A stretch of 64,000 nucleotides of DNA from Nocardia sp. NBC_01327 (GTDB taxonomy: Bacteria > Actinomycetota > Actinomycetes > Mycobacteriales > Mycobacteriaceae): positions 3,968,001-4,032,000 of the forward strand of contig NZ_CP108383.1 of assembly GCF_035958815.1 (NCBI RefSeq), given 5' to 3'. A program made the translations under genes and the position numbers. Shown here in pieces: positions 47,291 through 56,251 of this stretch. The notes beneath the pieces are model-generated. The model was not told where the DNA came from. It worked only from the letters and a program-made list of their open reading frames with translations, and made no database searches. Every line of letters starts with the position of its first letter. Position 1 is the stretch's first letter.

Positions 47291-48388
47291 CTACACGGCT
47301 TCGACGGGGCAGCGATCGGTGGCCAGGCCCGCAGTGTCTATCCAGGTTCGCTTGTCGGCCAGGAGGTCTCGGACGATCTCGCCGGCCGCGGGCGCCTGGC
47401 ACAGTCCCTGGCCGGAGAATCCTGCGGCGTAGAGGAAGGGGCGGGCGGGATCTCGGCCGATGAATGCCGCGCCGTCCGGGCTGCCGTCGAAATCTCCGCT
47501 CCAGCCGCGCTCGATCGTGGCGCCTGCGAGGGCTGGGTAGGTCGCGCCGAGTTGCTGTGCCAGCCGGTCGAGCCAGGCCTGCCGTGATTCGCCCGGGTCG
47601 GGGCGGCCCATTCCGATGAGGATGCGGTCGTGCCATGTGCGGATGCGCAGGCTGGAGGGATGCAGGGTCATCGGCAACGTGGTGAGCGGAGTGGGCGAGT
47701 CGGTGAGGAGCAACTCGATCGGATACGTGGTCACGGGGAGCCGGACCCCGGCCATATCGGCCACCGATCGTGACCAGGGTCCGGCCGCGCAGATGATCGT
47801 CTCGGCGCGAATGCCGCCCGCCGGGGTGCGGACCTGCCCGTCGGGGCCGATGCCGGTGACCGGTGTCTGCGTGCGCAGCAGCGCACCCGCATCCCGGGCG
47901 GCGGTGGCGTAGCTGTGCACGATCGCGGCGGGATCGCAGGCATACGCCTCGGGCGACCAAGCCGCCGCCACGATGGTGCGTTCGTCCAGGAGCGGATTCA
48001 GTTGTGCCGCTTCGGATGCGGTCACGAGCTCGACGTCCACGCCCGCGGCGTGCTGTGCGGCGCGGTCTCGGCGGAAGTCCCTCACCTGCCGGTCCTCGGT
48101 GAACAGCACCAGGAAGCCGACCCGCCGCAGGCCCAGAGTCGTTCCGGTGCGCGCGGCGAGGTCGTGATAGGCCGCCAGGCTGCGAACGGCGAGGCTGCCG
48201 GTGCGGGCATCGCCGGGAAAGTAGGTGCGCACCACGCCCGCGGTGGATCCGGATGCGCCCGATCCGAGCGCGTCACGTTCCACAAGCACTGTGCGGATAC
48301 CGGATTCGGCGAGATGGCATGCGATCGAGGTGCCGATGACGCCGCCGCCGATGACGAGGGCTTCCGTGCGTTCGGGTAGACCGCTCAT
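47291..48388 (-). CDS. FAD-dependent amine/amino-acid oxidoreductase (DAO family)
   Basis: 365 residues. FAD-binding motif VIGGGVIGTSIACHLAESG (~13-31), GSTAGVVRTYFPGD (~47), C-terminal GFSGQGLCQAPAAGEIV (~325). It resembles glycine/sarcosine oxidase-type enzymes that oxidise a C-N bond. The start ATG 48388 overlaps the stop of the cucumopine-synthase-like gene. In this operon it may oxidise the condensation product; that is inference. Confidence 0.88.
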   Translation of the reverse strand: MSGLPERTEALVIGGGVIGTSIACHLAESGIRTVLVERDALGSGASGSTAGVVRTYFPGDARTGSLAVRSLAAYHDLAARTGTTLGLRRVGFLVLFTEDRQVRDFRRDRAAQHAAGVDVELVTASEAAQLNPLLDERTIVAAAWSPEAYACDPAAIVHSYATAARDAGALLRTQTPVTGIGPDGQVRTPAGGIRAETIICAAGPWSRSVADMAGVRLPVTTYPIELLLTDSPTPLTTLPMTLHPSSLRIRTWHDRILIGMGRPDPGESRQAWLDRLAQQLGATYPALAGATIERGWSGDFDGSPDGAAFIGRDPARPFLYAAGFSGQGLCQAPAAGEIVRDLLADKRTWIDTAGLATDRCPVEAV

Positions 48389-49353
48389 GACTGCTGACCC
48401 ACTTCCGCCGGGCGCTGCCGGCGCAGCTGGTCTCCGGCGTCCCACGGGAACAGGTGCAGGTTCCAGCCGCCCAGGCAATTGACGTAGAGGGCGAGCTGGC
48501 TGGCCACGGCCAAGAAGTCGTCGCGGTCGAGCTGGTCGAGACAGGCCAGGAAGCGCTGGGTGAAGGACCACAGGGTTTCCAGACCGCAGTAGCCCAGGAA
48601 CTCGGCGGGAATTCCGATCAACAGGCGCGCCATCTGGCGCAGCGAATCCATCGGCATATCCGCGACGGCGGCCCGGACCAGGCCGCCGTAGGTGGCATAC
48701 CCCAGTGGGCGGGTCTCCCCGTTGACGAACAGCAGGGTGGGCAGCACCGTCTCGAAACTCCCTGCACCGGAAGGGATTCGACCCTGGTGCAGGTCGGCCA
48801 GCTCAGCCGGTTCGGACAGCCAGATCCGCTCGGTCTCGGTGTATACGTCGTGGATCAGCCGGTTCGCCTCGGGATCGGCGGCGGTCAGATGGGGTATGCG
48901 GTGCCCGCCCGCCGTGCCCGCCTTGCGGACCTCCGCCAGGATCGGCTTCTTCGTCGAATAGACCGAATCCCAGATCGCCTGTCCCGCTTCGAGCAGTGCG
49001 GGCATATCTTCCGATCGGATCCGGCCCACCGGGGATGCGGGCATCGGTTCGCTCAACGGTCCGTACTTGATGCCCAAATGCTGTAGCGCGGAACAGAATA
49101 CGGTGCCGTCGGGCGCGTCCCGCCGATCGGCGATCCTGGTCGATGCGGGCAGATGCAGCAGCGAGGGGATCGGCGCCACGTGATACAGGTGGCTGCCCGC
49201 CACCAGTGCGTGTCCCTGCAGACTCCGGTAGGGCAGTGCTTCCCACAGCGCATCGGCCAGCTCGCCATTGCGGCCGTCGAGGTCCGCGGTGACGGTGATA
49301 TCCAGGTCGGGCCAGGCGATTTCGAGCTGCCGAGCGGTCAATGTCTCAGTCAC
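48385..49353 (-). CDS. Cucumopine-synthase-like protein (cyclophilin-fold plus helical bundle)
   Basis: 322 residues from GTG 49353 (AAGGAGAAGACC ahead). Residues ~1-135 look like a cyclophilin-type/DUF3830-like domain (LADALWEALPYRSLQG, LQHLGIKYGPLSEPMPASPVG). Residues ~165-310 are all helical with many Trp and Leu, like the cucumopine synthase C-terminal bundle. Cucumopine synthase condenses histidine with 2-oxoglutarate in Agrobacterium. The family match is from memory of the pattern, so the substrate claim is weak. No signal peptide. Confidence 0.6.
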   Translation of the reverse strand: MTETLTARQLEIAWPDLDITVTADLDGRNGELADALWEALPYRSLQGHALVAGSHLYHVAPIPSLLHLPASTRIADRRDAPDGTVFCSALQHLGIKYGPLSEPMPASPVGRIRSEDMPALLEAGQAIWDSVYSTKKPILAEVRKAGTAGGHRIPHLTAADPEANRLIHDVYTETERIWLSEPAELADLHQGRIPSGAGSFETVLPTLLFVNGETRPLGYATYGGLVRAAVADMPMDSLRQMARLLIGIPAEFLGYCGLETLWSFTQRFLACLDQLDRDDFLAVASQLALYVNCLGGWNLHLFPWDAGDQLRRQRPAEVGQQS

Positions 49354-49385
49354 GGTCTTCTCCTTCGTGCGGTGAGGTGTTGCTG

Positions 49386-49850
49386 CTACTGCTGCGCGAA
49401 GTAGTCGCGAATGGAATCGGCCTGCCCGGCCATCATGGCGATGATCGTCTCGACGACCTCGGGCTCGGCGTCCTCGGCGATCGTCAGCTCCCGTGACCAA
49501 TCGAAGAAGCTGCGTGTCGGATCATTGGTGATCGGCCGGACGCGAATGGTGGCCAGATAGCGGTCCACGCCCATGGTCGGCACGATGGATCGGTAGGTTT
49601 GCGACCGCTCCACCTCATTGCGTCCGGCCACCTCCTGCTGCACCAGGCCGTCGCTGAACACCAGCGTGAAGTTGTACAGCGACGGAACGCGTTCGGGCGC
49701 ACCGCCTTCGGCCCAGTGCACATCCTTCGCCGCATCGCCGGACACGATCGACACCACCCGCAGCGCGTCGCGGACCACGGCCCAGACGGCGTCCGGATCC
49801 GCATCGATGATCGTCGAGTGGTACATCGTGTGCTTGCGCTGGATCGCCAT
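49386..49850 (-). CDS. SRPBCC/START-like domain protein
   Basis: 154 residues, a single Bet v1/START-like ligand-binding fold (STIIDADPDAVWAVVRD at the N-terminus, a long helix at the C-terminus, VETIIAMMAGQADSIRDYF). Such proteins act as cyclases, lipid carriers or condensing enzymes. It is the first gene of the five-gene operon; start ATG 49850 with AAGGAG five bases ahead. That site lies in a potential RNA switch. Confidence 0.8.
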   Translation of the reverse strand: MAIQRKHTMYHSTIIDADPDAVWAVVRDALRVVSIVSGDAAKDVHWAEGGAPERVPSLYNFTLVFSDGLVQQEVAGRNEVERSQTYRSIVPTMGVDRYLATIRVRPITNDPTRSFFDWSRELTIAEDAEPEVVETIIAMMAGQADSIRDYFAQQ

Positions 49851-49855
49851 GAGAA

Positions 49856-49885
49856 CTCCTTGTCGGACAAGGGAAATCCCCTTGT
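49856..49885 (-). promoter_or_regulatory. Possible RNA switch over the SRPBCC ribosome site
   Basis: On the minus strand, ACAAGGG (49885-49879), CCCTTGT (49873-49867) and ACAAGG (49863-49858) follow one another. The middle piece can pair with the first, leaving AAGGAG free, or with the third, hiding it. The six-codon frame MSSIPG-stop lies 45 bases upstream. This is the layout of a translational attenuator; no folding was computed. Confidence 0.45.
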
Positions 49886-49904
49886 TTCGCTGCCACTTGT
49901 GTCA

Positions 49905-49988
49905 GAAGTACACAGCGAAGCGGGTGGCATCAGCCAGGTATGGAAGACATGAAAACGCCGGTGGACCGAGACCGGCATTTCGTAGACT
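49905..49988 (-). promoter_or_regulatory. 84-bp duplicated element, copy 2 (before five-gene operon)
   Basis: This matches the element before guaD (39549-39631). It contains the frame MSSIPG-stop at 49930-49950, which corresponds to MSSTPS-stop in the other copy; start, stop and spacing are kept while inner codons differ. It ends 54 bp upstream of the SRPBCC start. Confidence 0.7.
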
Positions 49989-50040
49989 CCTACGAGAGCT
50001 CGTTATGGCGGCGAAGGCCGATTTCGCCTGTGCCACAAGA

Positions 50041-50517
50041 TCAGTGCGTCGGCAGCCGATCGGTGGAACCCTCGGCAAGTGCTGCTTCCACATGCGATAT
50101 GCCCGCCCGGACCGTATCGCCGTAGCCGTCCTCGCTCAGTGCGTCGAGTCGTGCGCGCGCCGCGTCCACATGCCGCTGCGCGGTATCGAATGCACCCAAA
50201 CGGCGATAGTTGTCGGCGAGATTGAGGTGTAGCGACGGGTAGAAGCCACGGACGGTGAGCGAGGCGTCCAGCCTTTGGGTGCGCTCGTCGGTGAGCGCCT
50301 CGGCGGCATCCAATGCGCGAACATCCCACGTGAGCGCATCGGCCGCATGATCGTGCAGGTCGGCCATGTAGTGCCCCAGGATGCAGCGATGCAACGGATC
50401 ACCATCGGCGCCGATCGAATTCCACAGCGCGGCAAGGGCTTCCCGCGCCTGCTCGGTATTCCCCTGACGCCCGAGGGCTACAGCGTCATTGATGGCGGTC
50501 ATGGTGGCATCGGTCAT
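50041..50517 (-). CDS. TPR-like helical repeat protein
   Basis: 158 residues, all helical, from ATG 50517. It has tetratricopeptide-like pairs, for example NTEQAREALAALWNSIGADGDP, HLNLADNYRRLGAFDTAQRHV (~105). No membrane or signal segment. Role unknown. It lies just upstream of copy 2 of the duplicated element, so it is probably not part of the following operon. Confidence 0.72.
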   Translation of the reverse strand: MTDATMTAINDAVALGRQGNTEQAREALAALWNSIGADGDPLHRCILGHYMADLHDHAADALTWDVRALDAAEALTDERTQRLDASLTVRGFYPSLHLNLADNYRRLGAFDTAQRHVDAARARLDALSEDGYGDTVRAGISHVEAALAEGSTDRLPTH

Positions 50518-50589
50518 GCGGCCACCGTATCCGGGTGGTCCGACAGATCTGCCGCCGCGATTTTCCGCCCATGTCCCCGATCCTGCGCT

Positions 50590-50754
50590 GTGCTGCGCGA
50601 GGAATACGATCTGCAATTCTCCGATATCGTCGACCGGATCCCGGCCTACGCCGCAGGTCATCCATTCAACCGGCCGTACTTCGTGAGATTTCTGCGTGAT
50701 AACAGGGTGCGGATTAACGGACGAATCGTGCACGTCCGTGATCGTATGGAGTGA
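50590..50754 (+). CDS. Possible small protein, 54 residues
   Basis: From GTG 50590, the frame reads LREEYDLQFSDIVDRIPAY, then FVRFLRDNRVRINGRIVHV, with coherent amphipathic composition unlike the upstream part of the same frame. There is no clear ribosome site. It could be a real small gene or the end of a lost one. It stops 53 bp before the permease start. Confidence 0.35.
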   Translation: MLREEYDLQFSDIVDRIPAYAAGHPFNRPYFVRFLRDNRVRINGRIVHVRDRME

Positions 50755-50807
50755 TCTCGAGTCGGACCTGCGTCCCGCTGTGGCGCAGTGGGACGAAAGG
50801 ACGCCGT

Positions 50808-52235
50808 ATGTCGATCGCGGAGTTGCGCAGCCAGATCCTGCGCCGCAAACCCCTGGGCGAGATCGAGGACGATACGCCCGCCGAACAGCGGCTGGCCAAA
50901 CATCTGGGCCTGTGGCAGCTGACCGCGATCGGTGTCGGCGGGATCATCGGGGCGGGGATCTTCTCGCTGGCGGGATCGGTGGCGAACAAGACCGCCGGGC
51001 CCGCGGTGCTGATCTCGTTCCTCATTGCCGGACTGGCCAGTGCGTGCGCGGCGCTGTGCTATGCCGAATTCGCGGGCATGGTGCCCAAAGCCGGGTCGGC
51101 CTACACGTATGGCTATGTGGCACTGGGGGAGTTGGGCGGCTGGTTCATCGGGTGGGATCTGCTCCTGGAGTACACGGCGGTGTCGGCGGTGGTCGCCATC
51201 GGCGTCTCCGGCTACTTCAATTTCTTGCTCGATCAGATCGGACTTACGTTGCCGCACTGGATGCTCGGTGCGTCCGGAACGGGTGACGGACATGTGGTGG
51301 ACGTGTTCGCCGTGGTGTTCTGCCTGGGCTCGGCGTGGGTGCTCACGCGCGGCATCAAGAGCGTCGGGCGATTCGAAACCTTTTTCGTGGGAGTCAAAGT
51401 CGCGGTGGTGCTGCTGATCATCGGACTCGGCGTATTCCATATCGACAGCGCCAATTACACGCCCTACTTCCCGTACGGTCATGCCGCGGTGTGGACGGGC
51501 GCGGCGACGGTATTCTTCGCCGTCTTCGGCTACGACGCCATGAGCACCGCCGCCGAGGAATCCACCGAGGCGAAAAAGCAACTGCCCAAGGCGATTCTGT
51601 ACTCACTGGCCATCGCCATGGTGCTGTACGTGCTGGCGACGCTGGTCCTCACCGGAATGCAGAAATACACCGAGATCAATCCGACCAGCGGCTTCTCCAG
51701 CGCCTTCAAATCCGTTGGGCTGCCGGGTGTTGCGAATGTGATCGCGGTCGGCGCCATTATCGGTATCGCCACCGTGGTGCTGGCATTCATGCTGGCGACC
51801 ACACGCGTCTGGTACGCCATGAGCCGCGACGGCCTGCTGCCCGCGTGGTTCGCCAAGACGCACCCCACCCGGCGCGTGCCGACCCGCGTGACCTGGATCG
51901 TGGGCATCGGGTCGGCGATCCTGGCGGGTCTGCTGCCGATCAATACCGTTGCGGAGCTGACCAATATCGGCATTCTGATGGCCTTCATCGTGGTCAGCAT
52001 CGCGGTGATGGTGCTGCGCTATACCCGTCCCGAGGAGCCGCGCGAATTCCGGCTGCCGCTCATGCCGGTGGTGCCGGTGGTCGGGATCGGGTTCTCGATC
52101 TATCTGATCTGGTCGCTGCCGTGGGAGACCTGGGTGCGGTTCGTGGTGTGGCTGCTGGTCGGTCTGGTCGTGTACTTCGGCTATTCGCGGAAGCACTCGA
52201 AGCTCGAGCAGTCCGGACGGGTGATCAGCGGTTGA
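50808..52235 (+). CDS. Amino-acid permease, APC superfamily (cationic amino-acid type)
   Basis: 475 residues with 12 membrane helices. The APC hallmark VGGIIGAGIFSLAG (~44) and the conserved FFAVFGYDAMSTAAEE (~238) are present, typical of CAT-like cationic amino-acid transporters. The start is ATG 50808 with GAAAGGA ahead. It imports an amino acid by proton symport or exchange; substrate not readable. Its end overlaps the end of the convergent GNAT gene by 11 bases. Confidence 0.88.
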   Translation: MSIAELRSQILRRKPLGEIEDDTPAEQRLAKHLGLWQLTAIGVGGIIGAGIFSLAGSVANKTAGPAVLISFLIAGLASACAALCYAEFAGMVPKAGSAYTYGYVALGELGGWFIGWDLLLEYTAVSAVVAIGVSGYFNFLLDQIGLTLPHWMLGASGTGDGHVVDVFAVVFCLGSAWVLTRGIKSVGRFETFFVGVKVAVVLLIIGLGVFHIDSANYTPYFPYGHAAVWTGAATVFFAVFGYDAMSTAAEESTEAKKQLPKAILYSLAIAMVLYVLATLVLTGMQKYTEINPTSGFSSAFKSVGLPGVANVIAVGAIIGIATVVLAFMLATTRVWYAMSRDGLLPAWFAKTHPTRRVPTRVTWIVGIGSAILAGLLPINTVAELTNIGILMAFIVVSIAVMVLRYTRPEEPREFRLPLMPVVPVVGIGFSIYLIWSLPWETWVRFVVWLLVGLVVYFGYSRKHSKLEQSGRVISG

Positions 52236-52800
52236 TCCGCGCCCGGCCGCCCTCGCCCGCGATGCGGCCCTTGCGGATCAGCTCGCGCTTGGTCCCGGGC
52301 ATGAGCGTGACCTGATCGCTCTCGGTCTCGGCCGGATCGTCCTCGGCGTTCGGCGTCGGATTCGGCCGCACGAACAGCGTGACGGTGGTGCCCTCGGCGA
52401 AACCGTTGCGCTTCATGAGCGAGGCCGAGGCGGTGTTGTGGATCTCCACATCGGTGACGATCCGGCGTGCGCCGCGCTCGAACAGGGTGTCGCAGCAGGC
52501 GGACATGAGCCGCCCGGCGATACCGCGGCCCTGCATATCGGGGGCGACCGCGATCCACTCCAGATAGGCCCAGTCATCGCGCAGCTCGAACTCCATCGAA
52601 CCGAGGACGAATCCCACCACCCGATCGGAGTCCACCGCGACCCAGCAGGAGCGGCCGGCGCTGTCGAGGTGCTCGGCCACCGAGGTGAGCGACCAGGACG
52701 TGTAGGGCTTGGTGGAGGTGTCGAACACCTCGTAGCCGAGATCGAGTACCTGTCGAAGATGTCCGAGTCCCATGGGGACGATGGCTATGGCCGGTTCCAT
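52225..52800 (-). CDS. GNAT-family N-acetyltransferase
   Basis: 191 residues. The acetyl-CoA site is in VAPDMQGRGIAGRLMSACC (~88-106), with the usual following helix and LMKRNGFAEGTTV (~135). A basic tail (~165-191) is extra. It acetylates a small molecule or protein N-terminus; the substrate is unknown. Confidence 0.87.
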   Translation of the reverse strand: MEPAIAIVPMGLGHLRQVLDLGYEVFDTSTKPYTSWSLTSVAEHLDSAGRSCWVAVDSDRVVGFVLGSMEFELRDDWAYLEWIAVAPDMQGRGIAGRLMSACCDTLFERGARRIVTDVEIHNTASASLMKRNGFAEGTTVTLFVRPNPTPNAEDDPAETESDQVTLMPGTKRELIRKGRIAGEGGRARINR

Positions 52801-52856
52801 ATCTGACAGTTTGCCAGGTAGATGCTGGCGTGACTCGTTCCGGCCCGGACCGGTTC

Positions 52857-53756
52857 CTAGGCGCCTTTGCGGGCCTGCTTGGCCGGAGCCTTCTTCGCCG
52901 CCTTCTTGGCGGTCTTCTTCGCCGGTGCGGCAGCCTTCGCCGGTTTGGGGGCGTCGCCGCTCTTGGCGGTACCCCGTCCGGACGCCTCCAGACTCCGCTG
53001 CAATGCCGCGACCAGGTCCACGACCTCGGCGTCCATCTCGGGCGCAGCCGATTCCGGTGCGCGCGTGACCTTGCTGCTGCCGCTGGCAATGGCCTCGTCG
53101 AGGAGCTTCTTCAGCTCGATCTGGTATTCGTCCACGTACAGGCCCGGATCGAAATCATCCGACAGCGTGTCGACGAGCGTCTCGGCCATCTGCAGCTCCT
53201 GCGGCCGCGGATCCGCCACCCCGTCGAGTTTGTCGAAGGCCACCGAGCGCACCTCATCGGGCCACAGCATGGCCTGCAGTACGAGCACTCCGTCGCGCAC
53301 CCGCAGCGCGCCCAGCCGGGTCTTCTGGCGCAGTGTGAAGTGCACCAGCGCGATCCGATCGGTCTGCTCGAGTGTTTTCGCCAGCAGCACATAGGCTTTC
53401 GGCGTACTGGAATCGGGTTCCAGGAAGTAACTCTTATCGAAGAAGATCGGATCGATCTGTTCGGCGGGCACGAATTGCAACACTGGGATTTCATGCTTTT
53501 CCGCCGCGGGCAGCTTCGCGAAATCCTCATCGGTGAGGATCACCCGATCCCCCTCCGGCGATTCGTACGCCTTATCGATATCCGCGAATTGCACCGGCTG
53601 CCCATCCACCGTGCACACCCGCTCGTACCGAATTCGCCCCCCATCGGCGGCATGCACCTGATGGAACTTGATGTCGTGGTCCTCCGTGGCCGTATAAACC
53701 TTCACGGGAACATTGACCAACCCGAACGCGATGGAGCCCTTCCAAATGGACCGCAT
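52857..53756 (-). CDS. ku: Ku, double-strand-break repair protein
   Basis: 299 residues. The Ku core domain (SIWKGSIAFGLVNVPVKVY at the N-terminus, LTDEDF, FFDKSYFLEPD, KAYVLLAKTLEQT) fills ~1-250. The C-terminal tail is Lys/Ala-rich with AKKAAKKAPAKQ repeats, as in mycobacterial Ku with DNA-binding tails. It binds DNA ends and recruits LigD for end joining. The start ATG 53756 is the conserved one. No ligD is in the window. Confidence 0.94.
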   Translation of the reverse strand: MRSIWKGSIAFGLVNVPVKVYTATEDHDIKFHQVHAADGGRIRYERVCTVDGQPVQFADIDKAYESPEGDRVILTDEDFAKLPAAEKHEIPVLQFVPAEQIDPIFFDKSYFLEPDSSTPKAYVLLAKTLEQTDRIALVHFTLRQKTRLGALRVRDGVLVLQAMLWPDEVRSVAFDKLDGVADPRPQELQMAETLVDTLSDDFDPGLYVDEYQIELKKLLDEAIASGSSKVTRAPESAAPEMDAEVVDLVAALQRSLEASGRGTAKSGDAPKPAKAAAPAKKTAKKAAKKAPAKQARKGA

Positions 53757-53954
53757 GGTCCGATCGTACTTCGGACCGCGGTTTCCGGCGGGTAACACGC
53801 TGTCGACCTGGGGGTTCGGGTGGCTGTGGGTTGCCGTGGGTTGTGTAGAACCGGTAGCTCATCGCGCGGTGCCCACGTAAGGGGTTGACCTCGAGTGGGG
53901 TTGAGGGGTGAAGCTGGAGAAGAATACTGTGCTGTCGAACCGAAGGAGTCGGTC

Positions 53955-54389
53955 ATGGCCGATATCTCCCCGCATCTGGTTGTCTCCGACCCTGAGCAGG
54001 CCCTCAACTGGTATCGAGCGGTGTTCGGAGCGGAGGAGTTGAGCCGAATCCCGCTGCCGGACGGAACGGCCTTCGCCATCGAGTTCGGCATCGGTGACAC
54101 TCACCTGCATCTGGCGGGGGAGTACCCGGACATGGGCATCGTGTCACCGGCCACGCTGGGCGGCACCTATCTGGCGTTGCAGGTGGAAACCGACGACGTC
54201 GACGCCACCTTCGAACGCGCGATCGCCGCCGGCGCCAAGATCTTTCACCCCCTCGACGACGTGTTCTACGGCGAGCGCACCGGCCAGTTCATCGACCCCT
54301 TCGGCCACCGCTGGGGTGTGCGCAAACAGATCCGCGATGTCCCAGCCGATGAGGTAGCGCGTGAGGTAGCGCGAATCTTCGGTGGCTGA
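53955..54389 (+). CDS. VOC-family (glyoxalase-like) protein, PhnB type
   Basis: 144 residues, one vicinal-oxygen-chelate module pair. It opens HLVVSDPEQALNWYRAVFGAEE and ends DPFGHRWGVRKQI, the PhnB-like pattern. The start ATG 53955 follows GAAGGAG. Possible roles include antibiotic resistance or small-molecule isomerisation; unknown. Confidence 0.83.
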   Translation: MADISPHLVVSDPEQALNWYRAVFGAEELSRIPLPDGTAFAIEFGIGDTHLHLAGEYPDMGIVSPATLGGTYLALQVETDDVDATFERAIAAGAKIFHPLDDVFYGERTGQFIDPFGHRWGVRKQIRDVPADEVAREVARIFGG

Positions 54390-54474
54390 CTGCTCGGCGG
54401 AAGAGCAACCGGCCGTGCCGATTCGCGGCCGGCGGAACAGATCATCATGCCGATGACCGGGCATCGGTTGCCGT

Positions 54475-55875
54475 TCAGTTGATGCGTTCGAGGTCGGGCA
54501 GGCCGTGCCAGGAGCGGTCCAGGATGGACTTCTGGGGACCGTAGAAGCGGAAGAAGAGGAAGAAGTCCCGGCCCGAGGTGGGGATCCAGTTTGCTTCCAA
54601 ACCGGTCGGGGCGGTGGCCGAGAGGTACAGATCGACGCTGCCGTCCTCGTTGACCGTCATCGAGGGAAGTTCGAAGCTCGACAGGCCACCGCGGTCGAGG
54701 TCGTTGAAGATGTAGGACTTGGTATCGAGGTCGTAGGCAACGACAGCCCAGAAGTCTTCTGCGGGAACATCATTGGGTACCCGCAGCCGGTAGGTGCTCG
54801 TCCCGTGGAACAACTCGCCGTTCGAGTCGCGTAGCGCGCACAGGTAGAAGGTGCCGCCGCCCTGCAGGCTTTTGGGCAGGAAAGTAGCGCCGTAGAACAT
54901 GCCGCCGGCTCGGTCTTCGTAGTACAGGGCAGTGTCGGTTTCGTAGCTGAAGCCTTGTATGCGATCGGGGTCGATGGCCAGGAAACCCCATTGGCTGCCC
55001 GGCCAGTACGGGCTCATCGCCCGGTCCGGGGTCTCGAAGAACTCCTCCAAGATGGCGCGGGCGTCCAGGACTGCCTGCTCGAGGATTTCCCTCGTGCGGG
55101 CGTCGGGGGTGAACGGTTCACCGGGTTCGATGCCGAGGGTGGGCAGCATGCCCATCATGACCTTGTCCCGGACCCGGACCGGTTCCGCCGAGACCAGGTC
55201 GGCGAGATGCTCGTAGTAGCGAAGATCGTAGTGCGGCAGGCTGTCCCACGCCCTGGGGTAGCCGTCCACGAACCGGGTCGGCGCCGGGTCGGCGGCGTCG
55301 GCGAGTGGGTAGATGCGCAACCGGTGTGAGTAGGCCTCGGCTTGTGCGTCGGTGGTATCGCCGCGTTTGACCGAGCGCAACATCATGTTCAGCCGGTAGC
55401 TCTGTGACTGGACGAGCAGGTAGCCGTCCGGCAGTGGTTGGTCCCAGCCCGGAGGTACGAACAACTACGTGCCGCCCTCGCCGCGATCGAGGCCCGAGGG
55501 GCCGACGTCGGCGATGCTGACCTGCCATGCGTCGACGACCTGCCCATAGAGCAGCGAGTGCTCATCAGCGGGTGGTACCTCCATCGCGACCGGGCCCTCG
55601 CGCAGGTCGAAGAAGGTGAAGATGTAGGGCACCTGGGCGTTGGAGGTCAGCAGTTCGTGCCGTGGCAGCGCGGGATGGGAGAACGCGATCACATCGTGGT
55701 AGTCGGTCCCGTAAGCGGCGAACGCGCTGTCGCGGAAGAAGGCCATACTCACCGCGGGCATTGCCCAGATCACCGCTTCGACGGCCCGCCCGTAGACCCG
55801 TTGTTCGTCCCAATTGCGGGCGGGCGAGGGCCGGAACTGCCGAAATGCCATGCTGTCGCTCGCGTCTGTGGACAT
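54475..55875 (-). pseudogene. DUF1254/DUF1214 protein gene split by an in-frame TAG
   Basis: Two parts lie in one frame. 55875-55465 encodes a DUF1254 N-terminal part (RQFRPSPARNWDEQRVYGRA, PAVSMAFFRDSAF). 55464-54475 encodes a DUF1214 C-terminal part (GFSYETDTALYYEDRAG, YLCALRDSNGELFHG, RFYGPQKSILD). They are joined by a single TAG at 55465-55467, where relatives carry Tyr in a GGxYLFVPPGW-type sequence (here GGT-stop-LFVPPGW). A one-base TAC-to-TAG change explains it. The start ATG 55875 has GGAG ahead. Confidence 0.8.
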
Positions 55876-55884
55876 CGCAGCTCC

Positions 55885-56058
55885 TCACGTTGACGTGGCC
55901 GACCGGCCCCGGTGCCGGATGAACTCATCGGACCGAGCTTTCATCAGCATCGCGGCAATGGCCGGCTCTGGCATCACCCGATACGGGTGAAGTCCGGCCT
56001 GCTCAGCGAGGTAACCGAGATGGTCTGGGTATCCGCCAGACCTGCACGGCAGGTCCAC
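55885..56058 (-). CDS. Possible small protein, 57 residues, or gene remnant
   Basis: From GTG 56058 the frame reads through GGYPDHLGYLAEQAGLHPYR and MPEPAIAAMLMKARSDEFI to a TGA at 55885, with protein-like composition. It ends nine bases before the DUF1254 gene start, an operon-like gap. The stretch just upstream in another frame (MPRHQWASLLEESADARRIL, to ~56189) also looks coding, so this may be the end of a frameshifted gene. No name can be given. Confidence 0.4.
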   Translation of the reverse strand: MDLPCRSGGYPDHLGYLAEQAGLHPYRVMPEPAIAAMLMKARSDEFIRHRGRSATST

Positions 56059-56251
56059 GTCGGAACTTCACCCCTGCCGCGACCCGCGCGTTCGAACCGG
56101 CCGGCGCGGCACTTCGGAAGATCAACGGGCAGAATCCGTCTGGCGTCGGCCGACTCTTCGAGCAGACTGGCCCACTGGTGGCGAGGCATTGGTGGACGCT
56201 GAAATGAATTCGGGCGCCCTGCATGTTCACAGATTTCGATACAGTCTGGCA

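Noticed and set aside
55888..56188. Possible transposase remnant between the DUF1254 pseudogene and the oxidoreductase
   Set aside because: No DDE motif, no terminal inverted repeats and no target duplication could be found; only short coding-like pieces remain.
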